From Actinomycetes bacterium (GTDB lineage: Bacteria; Actinomycetota; Actinomycetes; Actinomycetales; Microbacteriaceae), in NCBI GenBank assembly GCA_023432005.1, contig JAEYVF010000131.1, forward strand, positions 1 to 23,262: 23,262 bases of DNA, given 5' to 3'. Below are positions 1 through 6,277 of the stretch, piece after piece. The first letter of the stretch is position 1, and each line of letters begins with the position of its first letter. The notes below the pieces were generated by a model, which saw only the letters and a program-made list of their open reading frames with translations, was not told where the DNA came from and did not search any database. Position numbers and translations under genes: made by a program.

Positions 1-18
1 GCGTCCTCGACGAGACTC

Positions 19-32
19 ACGACAGGAAGAGA
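19..32 (+). promoter_or_regulatory. Ribosome-binding region of atpG, repeated before atpD
   Basis: ACGACAGGAAGAGA lies just before atpG, and the identical 14 bases recur at 940-953 before atpD. The AGGA core acts as a Shine-Dalgarno element and supports the ATG at 39. The first 38 bases hold no identifiable gene. The end of atpA is expected upstream, but no recognisable AtpA C-terminus is seen here. Confidence 0.6.
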
Positions 33-38
33 TAGGAC

Positions 39-938
39 ATGGGAGCCCAGCTTCGGGTCTACCGGCAGAAGATCCGCTCTGCCCAGACGACCAAGAAGAT
101 CACCCGTGCCATGGAGCTGATCGCGGCGAGCCGCATCCAGAAGGCGCTCCAGCGCGTGTCGGCCTCCGCGCCGTATGCCCGCGCGGTCACGCGCGCCGTC
201 TCGGCGGTCGCGACCTACTCGAACGTGAGCCACGTGCTCACGACCGAGCCGGAGACCATCCGCCGTGCCGCGGTCGTCGTGTTCAGCTCGGATCGCGGTC
301 TCGCGGGCGCGTTCAACGCGAATGTGCTGCGCGAGAGCGAGGAGCTCACGAAGCTCCTGACCGAGCAGGGCAAGGAGGTCGTCCACTACGTGGTCGGCCG
401 CCGCGGAGTGAGCTACTTCAACTTCCGCAAGCGCACCCCGGAGCGCGCGTGGATCGGCGACACCGACACCCCGTCGTTCGCGACGGCACAGGAGATCGGC
501 GAGGAGATCGTCGCGCGCTTCGTGCAGCCCACCGACGAGGGCGGCGTCGACGAGATCCACATCGTCTACAACCGGTTCGTGTCGATGCTCACGCAGGAGC
601 CCGAGGTCGTGCGCCTCCTCCCGCTCGAGATCGTCGAGGGTGTCGAGGAGCCCGGCGACGCCGAGATCTTCCCGCTCTACGAGTTCGAGCCGGAGCCCGA
701 TGCGGTGCTCGACGCGCTCCTTCCGGTGTACATCGAGTCCCGGATCTTCAACGCGCTGCTCCAGTCGGCCGCCTCGAAGCAGGCCGCGACGCAGAAGGCG
801 ATGAAGTCCGCGAGCGACAACGCCGACAAGCTCATCCGCGACTACACCCGCCTCGCGAACAATGCGCGCCAGGCGGAGATCACCCAGCAGATTTCCGAGA
901 TCGTGGGCGGCGCTGACGCCCTGGGCTCGGCGAAGTAA
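39..938 (+). CDS. atpG: F1Fo ATP synthase subunit gamma
   Basis: Gamma subunit, the central rotor stalk of F1 that couples proton flow through Fo to catalysis in the beta subunits at the cytoplasmic face of the membrane. The 299-residue product starts with the typical MGAQLRVYRQKIRSAQTTKK and the ITRAMELIAASRI coiled-coil helix (about residues 20-33). It has the central Rossmann-like block with FSSDRGLAGAFN (about 82-93). It ends with the conserved C-terminal helix (SRIFNALLQSAASKQAAT... through NNARQAEITQQISEIVGGA), which packs inside the alpha3beta3 barrel. Length is normal for actinobacteria. The ATG follows an AGGA ribosome site. It is the first gene of the atpG-atpD-atpC segment, with atpD 19 bases downstream. 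No odd residues were noticed. Confidence 0.98.
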   Translation: MGAQLRVYRQKIRSAQTTKKITRAMELIAASRIQKALQRVSASAPYARAVTRAVSAVATYSNVSHVLTTEPETIRRAAVVVFSSDRGLAGAFNANVLRESEELTKLLTEQGKEVVHYVVGRRGVSYFNFRKRTPERAWIGDTDTPSFATAQEIGEEIVARFVQPTDEGGVDEIHIVYNRFVSMLTQEPEVVRLLPLEIVEGVEEPGDAEIFPLYEFEPEPDAVLDALLPVYIESRIFNALLQSAASKQAATQKAMKSASDNADKLIRDYTRLANNARQAEITQQISEIVGGADALGSAK

Positions 939-939
939 T

Positions 940-953
940 ACGACAGGAAGAGA
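940..953 (+). promoter_or_regulatory. Ribosome-binding region of atpD (copy of the atpG site)
   Basis: This is an exact 14-base copy of 19-32, in the 19-base gap between atpG and atpD. AGGAAGAGA sits just before the ATG at 958 and fixes that start over earlier in-frame codons inside atpG. The shared leader may keep translation of the two subunits in step, which is inference. Confidence 0.6.
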
Positions 954-957
954 AACC

Positions 958-2424
958 ATGGCTACCGCTACCAAGAAGGCAACGGCGTCGGAGGCTCCTG
1001 CCGCGGGCGGCGTCGGGCGCGTCGCGCGCGTCACGGGCCCCGTCGTCGACATCGAGTTCCCGCACGACGCGATCCCGGACATCTACAACGCGCTGCACAC
1101 CGACATCACGATCGGCGACACGACGACGACCATCACGCTCGAGGTCGCGCAGCACCTCGGTGACGACCTCGTCCGCGCGATCGCCCTCAAGCCGACCGAC
1201 GGCATCGTCCGCGGCCAGGAGGTGCGCGACACCGGTGCCGCCATCTCGGTTCCCGTCGGCGACGTCACCAAGGGCAAGGTCTTCAACGTGACCGGCGAGG
1301 TGCTCAACGGCGCCCCGGGCGAGACCATCGAGGTCGCCGAGCGCTGGCCGATCCACCGCAAGCCGCCCGCGTTCGACCAGCTCGAGTCCAAGACCCAGCT
1401 GTTCGAGACCGGCATCAAGGTCATCGACCTCCTCACCCCCTACGTGCAGGGTGGCAAGATCGGCCTCTTCGGTGGTGCGGGCGTCGGCAAGACCGTCCTC
1501 ATCCAGGAGATGATCCAGCGCGTCGCGCAGGATCACGGTGGTGTCTCGGTGTTCGCGGGCGTCGGCGAGCGCACGCGTGAGGGCAACGACCTCATCCACG
1601 AGATGGAGGAGGCGGGCGTCTTCGACAAGACCGCCCTCGTCTTCGGCCAGATGGACGAGCCGCCGGGAACGCGTCTGCGCGTCGCCCTCTCGGCCCTCAC
1701 GATGGCCGAGTACTTCCGCGATGTGCAGAAGCAGGACGTGCTCCTCTTCATCGACAACATCTTCCGGTTCACCCAGGCCGGCTCCGAGGTGTCGACGCTG
1801 CTCGGCCGCATGCCCTCCGCGGTGGGCTACCAGCCGAACCTCGCCGACGAGATGGGAATCCTCCAGGAGCGCATCACCTCGACGCGCGGTCACTCGATCA
1901 CCTCGCTGCAGGCGATCTACGTGCCGGCGGACGACTACACCGACCCGGCCCCCGCCACGACGTTCGCGCACCTCGACGCGACGACGGAGCTCTCGCGTGA
2001 GATCGCATCGAAGGGCCTCTACCCGGCGGTCGACCCGCTGTCGTCGACCTCGCGCATCATGGACCCCCGCTACCTGGGCGACGACCACTACCGCGTCGCC
2101 ACCTCGGTGAAGGCCATCCTGCAGAAGAACAAGGAGCTCCAGGAGATCATCGCGATCCTCGGTGTCGACGAGCTCTCCGAAGAGGACAAGATCACCGTCT
2201 CTCGCGCGCGCCGCATCCAGCAGTTCCTCTCGCAGAACACGTACATGGCGAAGAAGTTCACGGGTGTCGAGGGTTCGACCGTCCCGCTTCGCGACACGAT
2301 CGAGTCGTTCGACGCGATCGTGCGCGGTGACTTCGACCACGTCGCCGAGCAGGCCTTCTTCAACGTCGGCTCGATCTCGGATGTCGAGGAGCGCTGGGCC
2401 CAGATCCAGAAGGAGAACGGCTGA
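958..2424 (+). CDS. atpD: F1Fo ATP synthase subunit beta (catalytic)
   Basis: Catalytic beta subunit, which synthesises ATP from ADP and phosphate at the alpha/beta interfaces of F1. The 488-residue product shows the N-terminal beta-barrel (about 18-95), Walker A GGAGVGKT (172-179), GERTREGND (203-211, holding the catalytic glutamate region) and Walker B LLFIDNIFR (262-270). It also carries the DELSEED loop (404-410) that contacts gamma, and the C-terminal helical bundle. The N-terminal extension (ATATKKATASEAPAAGG) is Ala/Thr/Lys-rich and probably disordered. The ATG at 958 was chosen because it follows the AGGAAGAGA ribosome site. The frame is open further upstream but there it overlaps the end of atpG. 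The stop is followed 2 bases later by atpC. Confidence 0.99.
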   Translation: MATATKKATASEAPAAGGVGRVARVTGPVVDIEFPHDAIPDIYNALHTDITIGDTTTTITLEVAQHLGDDLVRAIALKPTDGIVRGQEVRDTGAAISVPVGDVTKGKVFNVTGEVLNGAPGETIEVAERWPIHRKPPAFDQLESKTQLFETGIKVIDLLTPYVQGGKIGLFGGAGVGKTVLIQEMIQRVAQDHGGVSVFAGVGERTREGNDLIHEMEEAGVFDKTALVFGQMDEPPGTRLRVALSALTMAEYFRDVQKQDVLLFIDNIFRFTQAGSEVSTLLGRMPSAVGYQPNLADEMGILQERITSTRGHSITSLQAIYVPADDYTDPAPATTFAHLDATTELSREIASKGLYPAVDPLSSTSRIMDPRYLGDDHYRVATSVKAILQKNKELQEIIAILGVDELSEEDKITVSRARRIQQFLSQNTYMAKKFTGVEGSTVPLRDTIESFDAIVRGDFDHVAEQAFFNVGSISDVEERWAQIQKENG

Positions 2425-2426
2425 TC

Positions 2427-2684
2427 ATGGCGCTCAACGTCGCCGTCGTCTCGGCGGAGCGCGAGCTGTGGTCGGGTGAGGCCACGCAGGTCATCGCCCG
2501 CACCACCGAGGGCGAGATCGGCATCCTGCCCGGTCACGAGCCCGTGCTCGCGATCCTCGCGCCGGGGGAGTCGCGGGTCACCGCGACGGACGGTTCGGTG
2601 GTCACCGCGCGCCTCGAGGACGGGTTCCTCTCGGTGCAGGGCGACACCGTGACGCTCGTCGCGGGCAACGCCGAGCTGGTCTGA
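2427..2684 (+). CDS. atpC: F1Fo ATP synthase subunit epsilon, short form
   Basis: Epsilon subunit, which binds the gamma foot and the c-ring. It begins LNVAVVSAERELWSGEA and contains EIGILPGHEPVLAIL and LEDGFLSVQGDTVTLVA, the full N-terminal beta-sandwich. At only 85 residues it ends where that domain ends. Most bacterial epsilons run to about 120-140 residues and carry a C-terminal helical hairpin that can inhibit ATP hydrolysis, and that hairpin is absent here. No decayed remnant follows: a hairpin and the promoter of the next gene begin at once. I therefore read this as a natural short form rather than a frameshift. The AAGGAGAA ribosome site lies within the end of atpD. It is the last gene of the atp operon. 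Confidence 0.95.
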   Translation: MALNVAVVSAERELWSGEATQVIARTTEGEIGILPGHEPVLAILAPGESRVTATDGSVVTARLEDGFLSVQGDTVTLVAGNAELV

Positions 2685-2703
2685 GCACCCCCGTCGGGGA
2701 TGC
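2685..2703 (+). terminator. GC-rich hairpin after atpC
   Basis: Directly after the atpC stop, GCA-C-CCCC, a GTC loop and GGGG-A-TGC form an 8-step stem with one C/A mismatch. There is no T-tract, as is common in high-GC actinobacteria. Its place between the last atp gene and a new promoter fits a terminator, but this has not been tested. Confidence 0.4.
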
Positions 2704-2721
2704 GCGGATCGGTGCGGACCG

Positions 2722-2727
2722 TAGAGT
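2722..2727 (+). promoter_or_regulatory. -10 element of a likely leaderless promoter
   Basis: TAGAGT fits the actinobacterial TANNNT -10 pattern. It lies exactly 6 bases before the ATG at 2734, so transcription would start at or next to the start codon. No Shine-Dalgarno sequence lies in between and no convincing -35 is seen. Confidence 0.55.
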
Positions 2728-2733
2728 AGAGCC

Positions 2734-3255
2734 ATGCTCATCGTGATGGCGGGCCTCCCGGCGGCGGGTAAGAGCACGATCGCCGAGGTGGTCGGCAACC
2801 GGATGGGAGTCCCCGTCGTCTCGGTCGATCCGATCGAGGCGGCGATCCTCTCCGCCGGCATCGATGCTGACCAGCCCACGGGCCTCGCGGCCTACCTCGT
2901 GGCGGAGGCCTTCGCCGACGCCGTGTTGACGGGCGACGGGAGCATCATCGTCGACGCCGTGAACGCCGTGAATCCCGCGCGGGAGCAGTGGGTGAAGCTC
3001 GCCGAGCGGCAGAACGCGGAGATCCGCTTCATCGAGGTGGTCTGCTCCGACCCCGAGCTCCACGGGGAACGTCTCGCCGCGCGTGCCGCGCGTCTGGAGA
3101 AGACGGCCCTGCCCGGCGCGTTCGCGGTCGAGCAGAGTCTCGACGAGTGGGAGGAGTGGTCGGGCGCGAGCGGAGCGATCGCGCGCATCACGCTCGACTC
3201 GATCGACCCGCTCGGCGTGAACGTGGAACGCGCGATCGCGTTCCTCACGCACTGA
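2734..3255 (+). CDS. P-loop AAA-family kinase-like ATPase
   Basis: Small cytoplasmic P-loop protein of 173 residues, of the AAA_33/zeta-toxin-like kinase type. Walker A is GLPAAGKS (about residues 7-14). VVSVDPIEAAIL follows, where these kinases carry an aspartate that contacts substrate, then SIIVDAVNAVN (a Walker-B-like strand) and a lid-like Arg-rich helix ERLAARAARLEK. The family phosphorylates small molecules or tRNA-like substrates, and the substrate here cannot be read from sequence. The start is set by a TANNNT element 6 bases upstream and the lack of a ribosome site. The stop is one base from the GTG of yaaA, so the two are probably co-transcribed. No partner antitoxin gene is seen. 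Confidence 0.85.
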   Translation: MLIVMAGLPAAGKSTIAEVVGNRMGVPVVSVDPIEAAILSAGIDADQPTGLAAYLVAEAFADAVLTGDGSIIVDAVNAVNPAREQWVKLAERQNAEIRFIEVVCSDPELHGERLAARAARLEKTALPGAFAVEQSLDEWEEWSGASGAIARITLDSIDPLGVNVERAIAFLTH

Positions 3256-3256
3256 C

Positions 3257-4000
3257 GTGCTGATCCTGCTGCCGCCCTCCGAGACCAAGCGGGAGGGCGG
3301 GTCCGAGGGCAGCCGGCTCGCGCTTACGGAGCTCGGTTATCCCGCACTCGGCGCGGAGCGCCGGAAGGCGCTCGGCGCTCTCGAGGAGCTCGCACGGGAC
3401 CCCGAGGCATCGATGAGGGCGCTGAAGCTCGGGCCCACGCAAGCTCATGAGGCGGCTCGCAACCGGCGCATCCGGCGGGCCCCCGTGCTGCCCGCGATCG
3501 ATCGCTACGACGGGGTGCTGTACGACGCGCTCGACGCGGCCTCGCTGAGCGACGACGCGCGCGTTTTCGCTCACGGTCACCTCGCGATCGCCTCGGCGCT
3601 CTTCGGGCTCACGCGCGCCCTCGACCCGATCCCGGCCTACCGCTTGTCCGCCGACTCGCGGATCCCGGAGCTCCCGCTCAGACGTCACTGGGCGTCGGCG
3701 ATCTCGACGGTGCTCGCCGACGAGGCCGGGCTCGTACTCGACCTGCGCTCGGAGGCCTACGCCGCTCTCGGCCCGGCGCCGAGCCGCGAGAACTCGCTGT
3801 TCGTGCGCGTGGTGTCGGACGAGGGCGGGCGGCGTCGCGCGCTCAACCACTTCAACAAGGCGGGGAAGGGGCGCCTCGCGCGGGCGCTCCTGCTCGCGGG
3901 CGTCGCGCATCCGGATGCCGAGTCGCTGCTCGGCTGGGCGGCCACCGCGGGGATCCGCCTGGAGACGGGAGCGCCAGGCGAGCTCGACCTCGTGGTGTGA
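3257..4000 (+). CDS. yaaA: YaaA family (DUF328) peroxide stress protein
   Basis: YaaA proteins bind DNA and, in E. coli, lower free intracellular iron and protect DNA under hydrogen peroxide stress. The 247-residue product starts with the signature MLILLPPSETK (PPSETK at 6-11), has RYDGVLYDAL (83-92) and ends with NHFNKAGKGRLAR (197-209), the conserved basic motif. All family landmarks are present and length is normal. The start is GTG one base after the stop of the P-loop kinase, implying coupled translation. The gene end is only 9 bases from the convergent end of tag. Proximity to two DNA-repair genes fits a DNA-protection role but may be chance. Confidence 0.93.
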   Translation: MLILLPPSETKREGGSEGSRLALTELGYPALGAERRKALGALEELARDPEASMRALKLGPTQAHEAARNRRIRRAPVLPAIDRYDGVLYDALDAASLSDDARVFAHGHLAIASALFGLTRALDPIPAYRLSADSRIPELPLRRHWASAISTVLADEAGLVLDLRSEAYAALGPAPSRENSLFVRVVSDEGGRRRALNHFNKAGKGRLARALLLAGVAHPDAESLLGWAATAGIRLETGAPGELDLVV

Positions 4001-4018
4001 CGCGGGCGCCTACACCGC
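3992..4018. terminator. Possible bidirectional hairpin between yaaA and tag
   Basis: GTGGTGT (3992-3998) can pair with ACACCGC (4012-4018), counting one G-U pair, around a 13-base loop that covers both stop codons. The convergent genes leave only 9 bases between them, so this is the only candidate terminator seen. It is weak, with no T-tract. Confidence 0.25.
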
Positions 4019-4597
4019 AGCGCGCCAGCACCCCTCGACGTGGTCGTCGACGAGCCCGGCCGATTGCATGAGGGCGTACATCGTCGTCGGCCCGACGAAC
4101 CGGTAGCCCGCCTTCTTGAGCGCCCTGCTGAGCGCGGTCGCCTCTGCCGTGACGGCGGGGATGTCGGCGAGCCGCGTCGGTCGTGCGCCGGGGGGCGGGG
4201 CGAACGACCAGATGAGGCGGTCGAGCGCGCCGGCGTCGTGGGCGACGAGCTCGCGGGTGAGACGAGCGTTGGAGATCGTGGCCACGATCTTCGCGCGGTT
4301 GCGGATGATGCCCGTGTCGCCCATGAGTCGCTCGACATCCGCGTCGTCGAAGTCCGCGACCGCGTCGATGTCGAAGTCGCGGAAGGCGGCGCGGAACGTC
4401 GGCCGGCGGCGCAGGATCGTGATCCACGACAGGCCCGCCTGGAAGCCCTCGAGCGAGAGCTTCTCGAAGAGCGGGCGGTCGCCGTGCAGCTCGTGCCCCC
4501 ACTCCTCGTCGTGGTACCTCCGGTACTCCGCGTCGTCGCCGACCCATCCGCATCGGGCACGCCCGTCATCGCCGACGACCACGTCGGGTCGGCTCAC
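4010..4597 (-). CDS. tag: DNA-3-methyladenine glycosylase I
   Basis: Excises 3-methyladenine from alkylated DNA as the first step of base excision repair. The 195-residue product matches Tag throughout: CGWVGDDAEYRRYHDEEWG at the start, then FQAGLSWITILRRRPTFR, DTGIIRNRAKI and FVGPTTMYALMQSAGLVDDH. The four zinc ligands of the family are present with the same spacing as in E. coli Tag: Cys16 and His29, then His186 and Cys190 near the C-terminus. The start is GTG at 4597, which overlaps the TGA of ogt in a GTGA, so tag is translated by coupling to ogt. The tag gene ends convergently 9 bases from yaaA. Confidence 0.96.
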   Translation of the reverse strand: MSRPDVVVGDDGRARCGWVGDDAEYRRYHDEEWGHELHGDRPLFEKLSLEGFQAGLSWITILRRRPTFRAAFRDFDIDAVADFDDADVERLMGDTGIIRNRAKIVATISNARLTRELVAHDAGALDRLIWSFAPPPGARPTRLADIPAVTAEATALSRALKKAGYRFVGPTTMYALMQSAGLVDDHVEGCWRAAV

Positions 4598-5190
4598 GCG
4601 GCGGTTTCCGCGCCGGGGATGTCGAGCATCGGAGCGGCGTCGGGCCGCAGCGCGGTGGGCACCTTGTGCGGGATGCCCTCGTGCTCGAGCAGCCAGGACT
4701 TCGTGGGCACGCCCTCACCCCCCGAGTAGCCGGTGATGACGCCGTTGGCCCCCAGCACACGGTGGCAGGGCACGATGATCGGCACGGGGTTCGCGCCGAC
4801 CGCACCCCCCACGGCACGCCCCGCCGTGGGGCGGCCCGTGGTCTGCCCCAGCTCGCCGTAGGAGATCACCTCGCCCCACTGCAGCTCGACGAGCCTCTCC
4901 CAGACGGCGAGCTGGAAGGCGGTGCCGTGCAGCGAGACGGGGACGTCGAAGTCGTGGCGCGCGCCCGCGAAGTACTCCTCGAGCTGGGCGACGGCGAGAC
5001 GCGTGACGGCATCGGGGCGCTCCTCCGACTCGTCGTGGGGGAGCGAGCCGTCACGCTCGATCGAGAGCGCCACGATCGCGCTGCCGTCGCCCACGACCTC
5101 GATGCGCCCGATGGGGCTGTCGAGGCGCTGCAGGGCGGCGGGTTCCGCGAGGAGGGGCGAGGTGACGGATGCGACGTCGGGGGTGGTCAT
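4594..5190 (-). CDS. ogt: Methylated-DNA--protein-cysteine methyltransferase
   Basis: Suicide repair protein that transfers alkyl groups from O6-alkylguanine (and O4-alkylthymine) to its own cysteine. The 198-residue product has an N-terminal ribonuclease-like domain (about 1-85). The DNA-binding domain follows, with AFQLAVWERL (91-100), ISYGELGQTTGRPTAGRAVG (109-128, recognition helix with arginine finger) and the active-site VPCHRV (Cys142). GYSGGEGVPTKSWLLEHE comes last. About 25 extra C-terminal residues are likely disordered. The ATG at 5190 is chosen because the long open frame upstream loses homology, and a TANNNT element lies 6 bases before this ATG. It forms an operon with tag. Confidence 0.96.
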   Translation of the reverse strand: MTTPDVASVTSPLLAEPAALQRLDSPIGRIEVVGDGSAIVALSIERDGSLPHDESEERPDAVTRLAVAQLEEYFAGARHDFDVPVSLHGTAFQLAVWERLVELQWGEVISYGELGQTTGRPTAGRAVGGAVGANPVPIIVPCHRVLGANGVITGYSGGEGVPTKSWLLEHEGIPHKVPTALRPDAAPMLDIPGAETAA

Positions 5191-5196
5191 GGCACG

Positions 5197-5202
5197 AGCG
5201 TA
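5197..5202 (-). promoter_or_regulatory. -10 element of a likely leaderless ogt-tag promoter
   Basis: On the minus strand TACGCT (TANNNT) is followed by 6 bases and then the ogt ATG. There is no ribosome site between them and no clear -35. It faces away from the aldo/keto reductase promoter in the same 108-base gap. Confidence 0.5.
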
Positions 5203-5263
5203 ATCGCGGCGTGCGACCTCCACCGGCGGGAATCGGACATCGCGTGGACAGGGGTGGCACCGG

Positions 5264-5291
5264 CTGACGGGGAGGAACGGACGCGTAGTGT
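5264..5291 (+). promoter_or_regulatory. Promoter of the aldo/keto reductase, likely leaderless
   Basis: CTGACG (5264-5269, four of six matches to TTGACA) lies 16 bases before TAGTGT (5286-5291). Seven bases later comes the ATG at 5299. A GGAGG lies in the spacer at 5270-5275, too far from the ATG to serve translation. Confidence 0.55.
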
Positions 5292-5298
5292 CGACGCC

Positions 5299-6261
5299 AT
5301 GCAGACCCGCCCGCTCGGCTCCTCGGCCCTCCAGGTGTCCGTCATCGGTCTCGGCTGCAACAACCTCGGACGCCCCGGCACCCGCACCGAGTCCGCGGAG
5401 GGAGCCGCCGACGTCGTGCGCGCCGCCCTCGACGCGGGCGTGACGTTCTTCGACACCGCCGACATCTACGGCGCGAGCTACGGACTGAGTGAGACCCTGC
5501 TGGGCGCCGCGCTCCGCGGGCGGCGCGACGAGGCGATCGTCGCCACGAAGTTCGGCCACCAGGACTACGCCAGCCCGTTCGAAGGCGTCGGCCGACGCGG
5601 CGGCCGCGCCTACATCCGCGCGGCGGTCGAGGGCTCCCTCACGCGCCTGCAGACCGACCGCATCGACCTCTATCAGCTGCACACGCCCGATCCCGCCACG
5701 CCGATCGAGGAGACCCTCGGCGCCCTCGACGAGCTCGTCCGCGAGGGCAAGGTGCGCGCGATCGGTCACTCGAACCTCGACGGCGACGCCATCCGCGCGG
5801 CCGACGACGCGGCGATCGCGCTCGACACCGCCCGCTTCGTGTCGGCGCAGAACGAGTACAGCCTGCTCGCCCGCGGGGCGGAGCACGGCATCCTGCCCGC
5901 GGTGCGGGAGCGGGGTCTCGGCTTCCTGCCGTTCTTCCCGCTCGCGAACGGCCTCTTCACGGGCAAGTTCAGTCGCACCGAGCGCCCCGCCGACAGCCGC
6001 ATCGCGCGTCAGCGCCCCTACATCGCCGACGGCGCGCCGTGGGACGCGATCGAGGCCCTCGAGGTGTTCGCGGCCGAGCGCGGCATCGACATCCTCGCGG
6101 CGACCCTCGGCTGGCTGCTCGCGCGCCCCGAGCTCTCGAGCGTCATCGCGGGTGCCACGCGCCCCGAGCAGGTCGTCGAGAACGCGCGCGCGGGGGACGG
6201 ATGGCGGCCGAGCCCGGAGGAGGTCGCGACGATCGACGCGCTCTTCCCGGCGGCGAGCTGA
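5299..6261 (+). CDS. Aldo/keto reductase
   Basis: Cytoplasmic NADPH-dependent oxidoreductase that reduces aldehydes or ketones. The fold is a TIM barrel. The 320-residue product carries the whole catalytic tetrad: Asp52 and Tyr57 in FFDTADIYG, Lys84 in VATKFG and His128 in LYQLHTPDP. Also present are the N-terminal LGSSALQVSVIGLGCNNLG hairpin and, near the end, SVIAGATRPEQVVENARA, the cofactor-phosphate region of the AKR family. The substrate cannot be assigned. The ATG at 5299 is supported by a TANNNT element 7 bases upstream. It is a single-gene unit, divergent from ogt and convergent with the amine oxidase gene, 16 bases away. Confidence 0.93.
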   Translation: MQTRPLGSSALQVSVIGLGCNNLGRPGTRTESAEGAADVVRAALDAGVTFFDTADIYGASYGLSETLLGAALRGRRDEAIVATKFGHQDYASPFEGVGRRGGRAYIRAAVEGSLTRLQTDRIDLYQLHTPDPATPIEETLGALDELVREGKVRAIGHSNLDGDAIRAADDAAIALDTARFVSAQNEYSLLARGAEHGILPAVRERGLGFLPFFPLANGLFTGKFSRTERPADSRIARQRPYIADGAPWDAIEALEVFAAERGIDILAATLGWLLARPELSSVIAGATRPEQVVENARAGDGWRPSPEEVATIDALFPAAS

Positions 6262-6277
6262 GGGACGACGCGTTCCG

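Noticed and set aside
1..38. The C-terminal codons of atpA before atpG.
   Set aside because: One frame stays open to a TAG at 33-35 but encodes nothing recognisable as an AtpA tail, so I do not call it.
880..2340. A 486-codon minus-strand frame opposite atpD.
   Set aside because: It is a charged, repetitive translation of the atpD complement with no domain; atpD is unmistakable.
2734..4000. A toxin-antitoxin reading of the zeta-like kinase plus the next gene.
   Set aside because: The downstream protein has full YaaA signatures and is far larger than an epsilon antitoxin; nothing antitoxin-like precedes the kinase.
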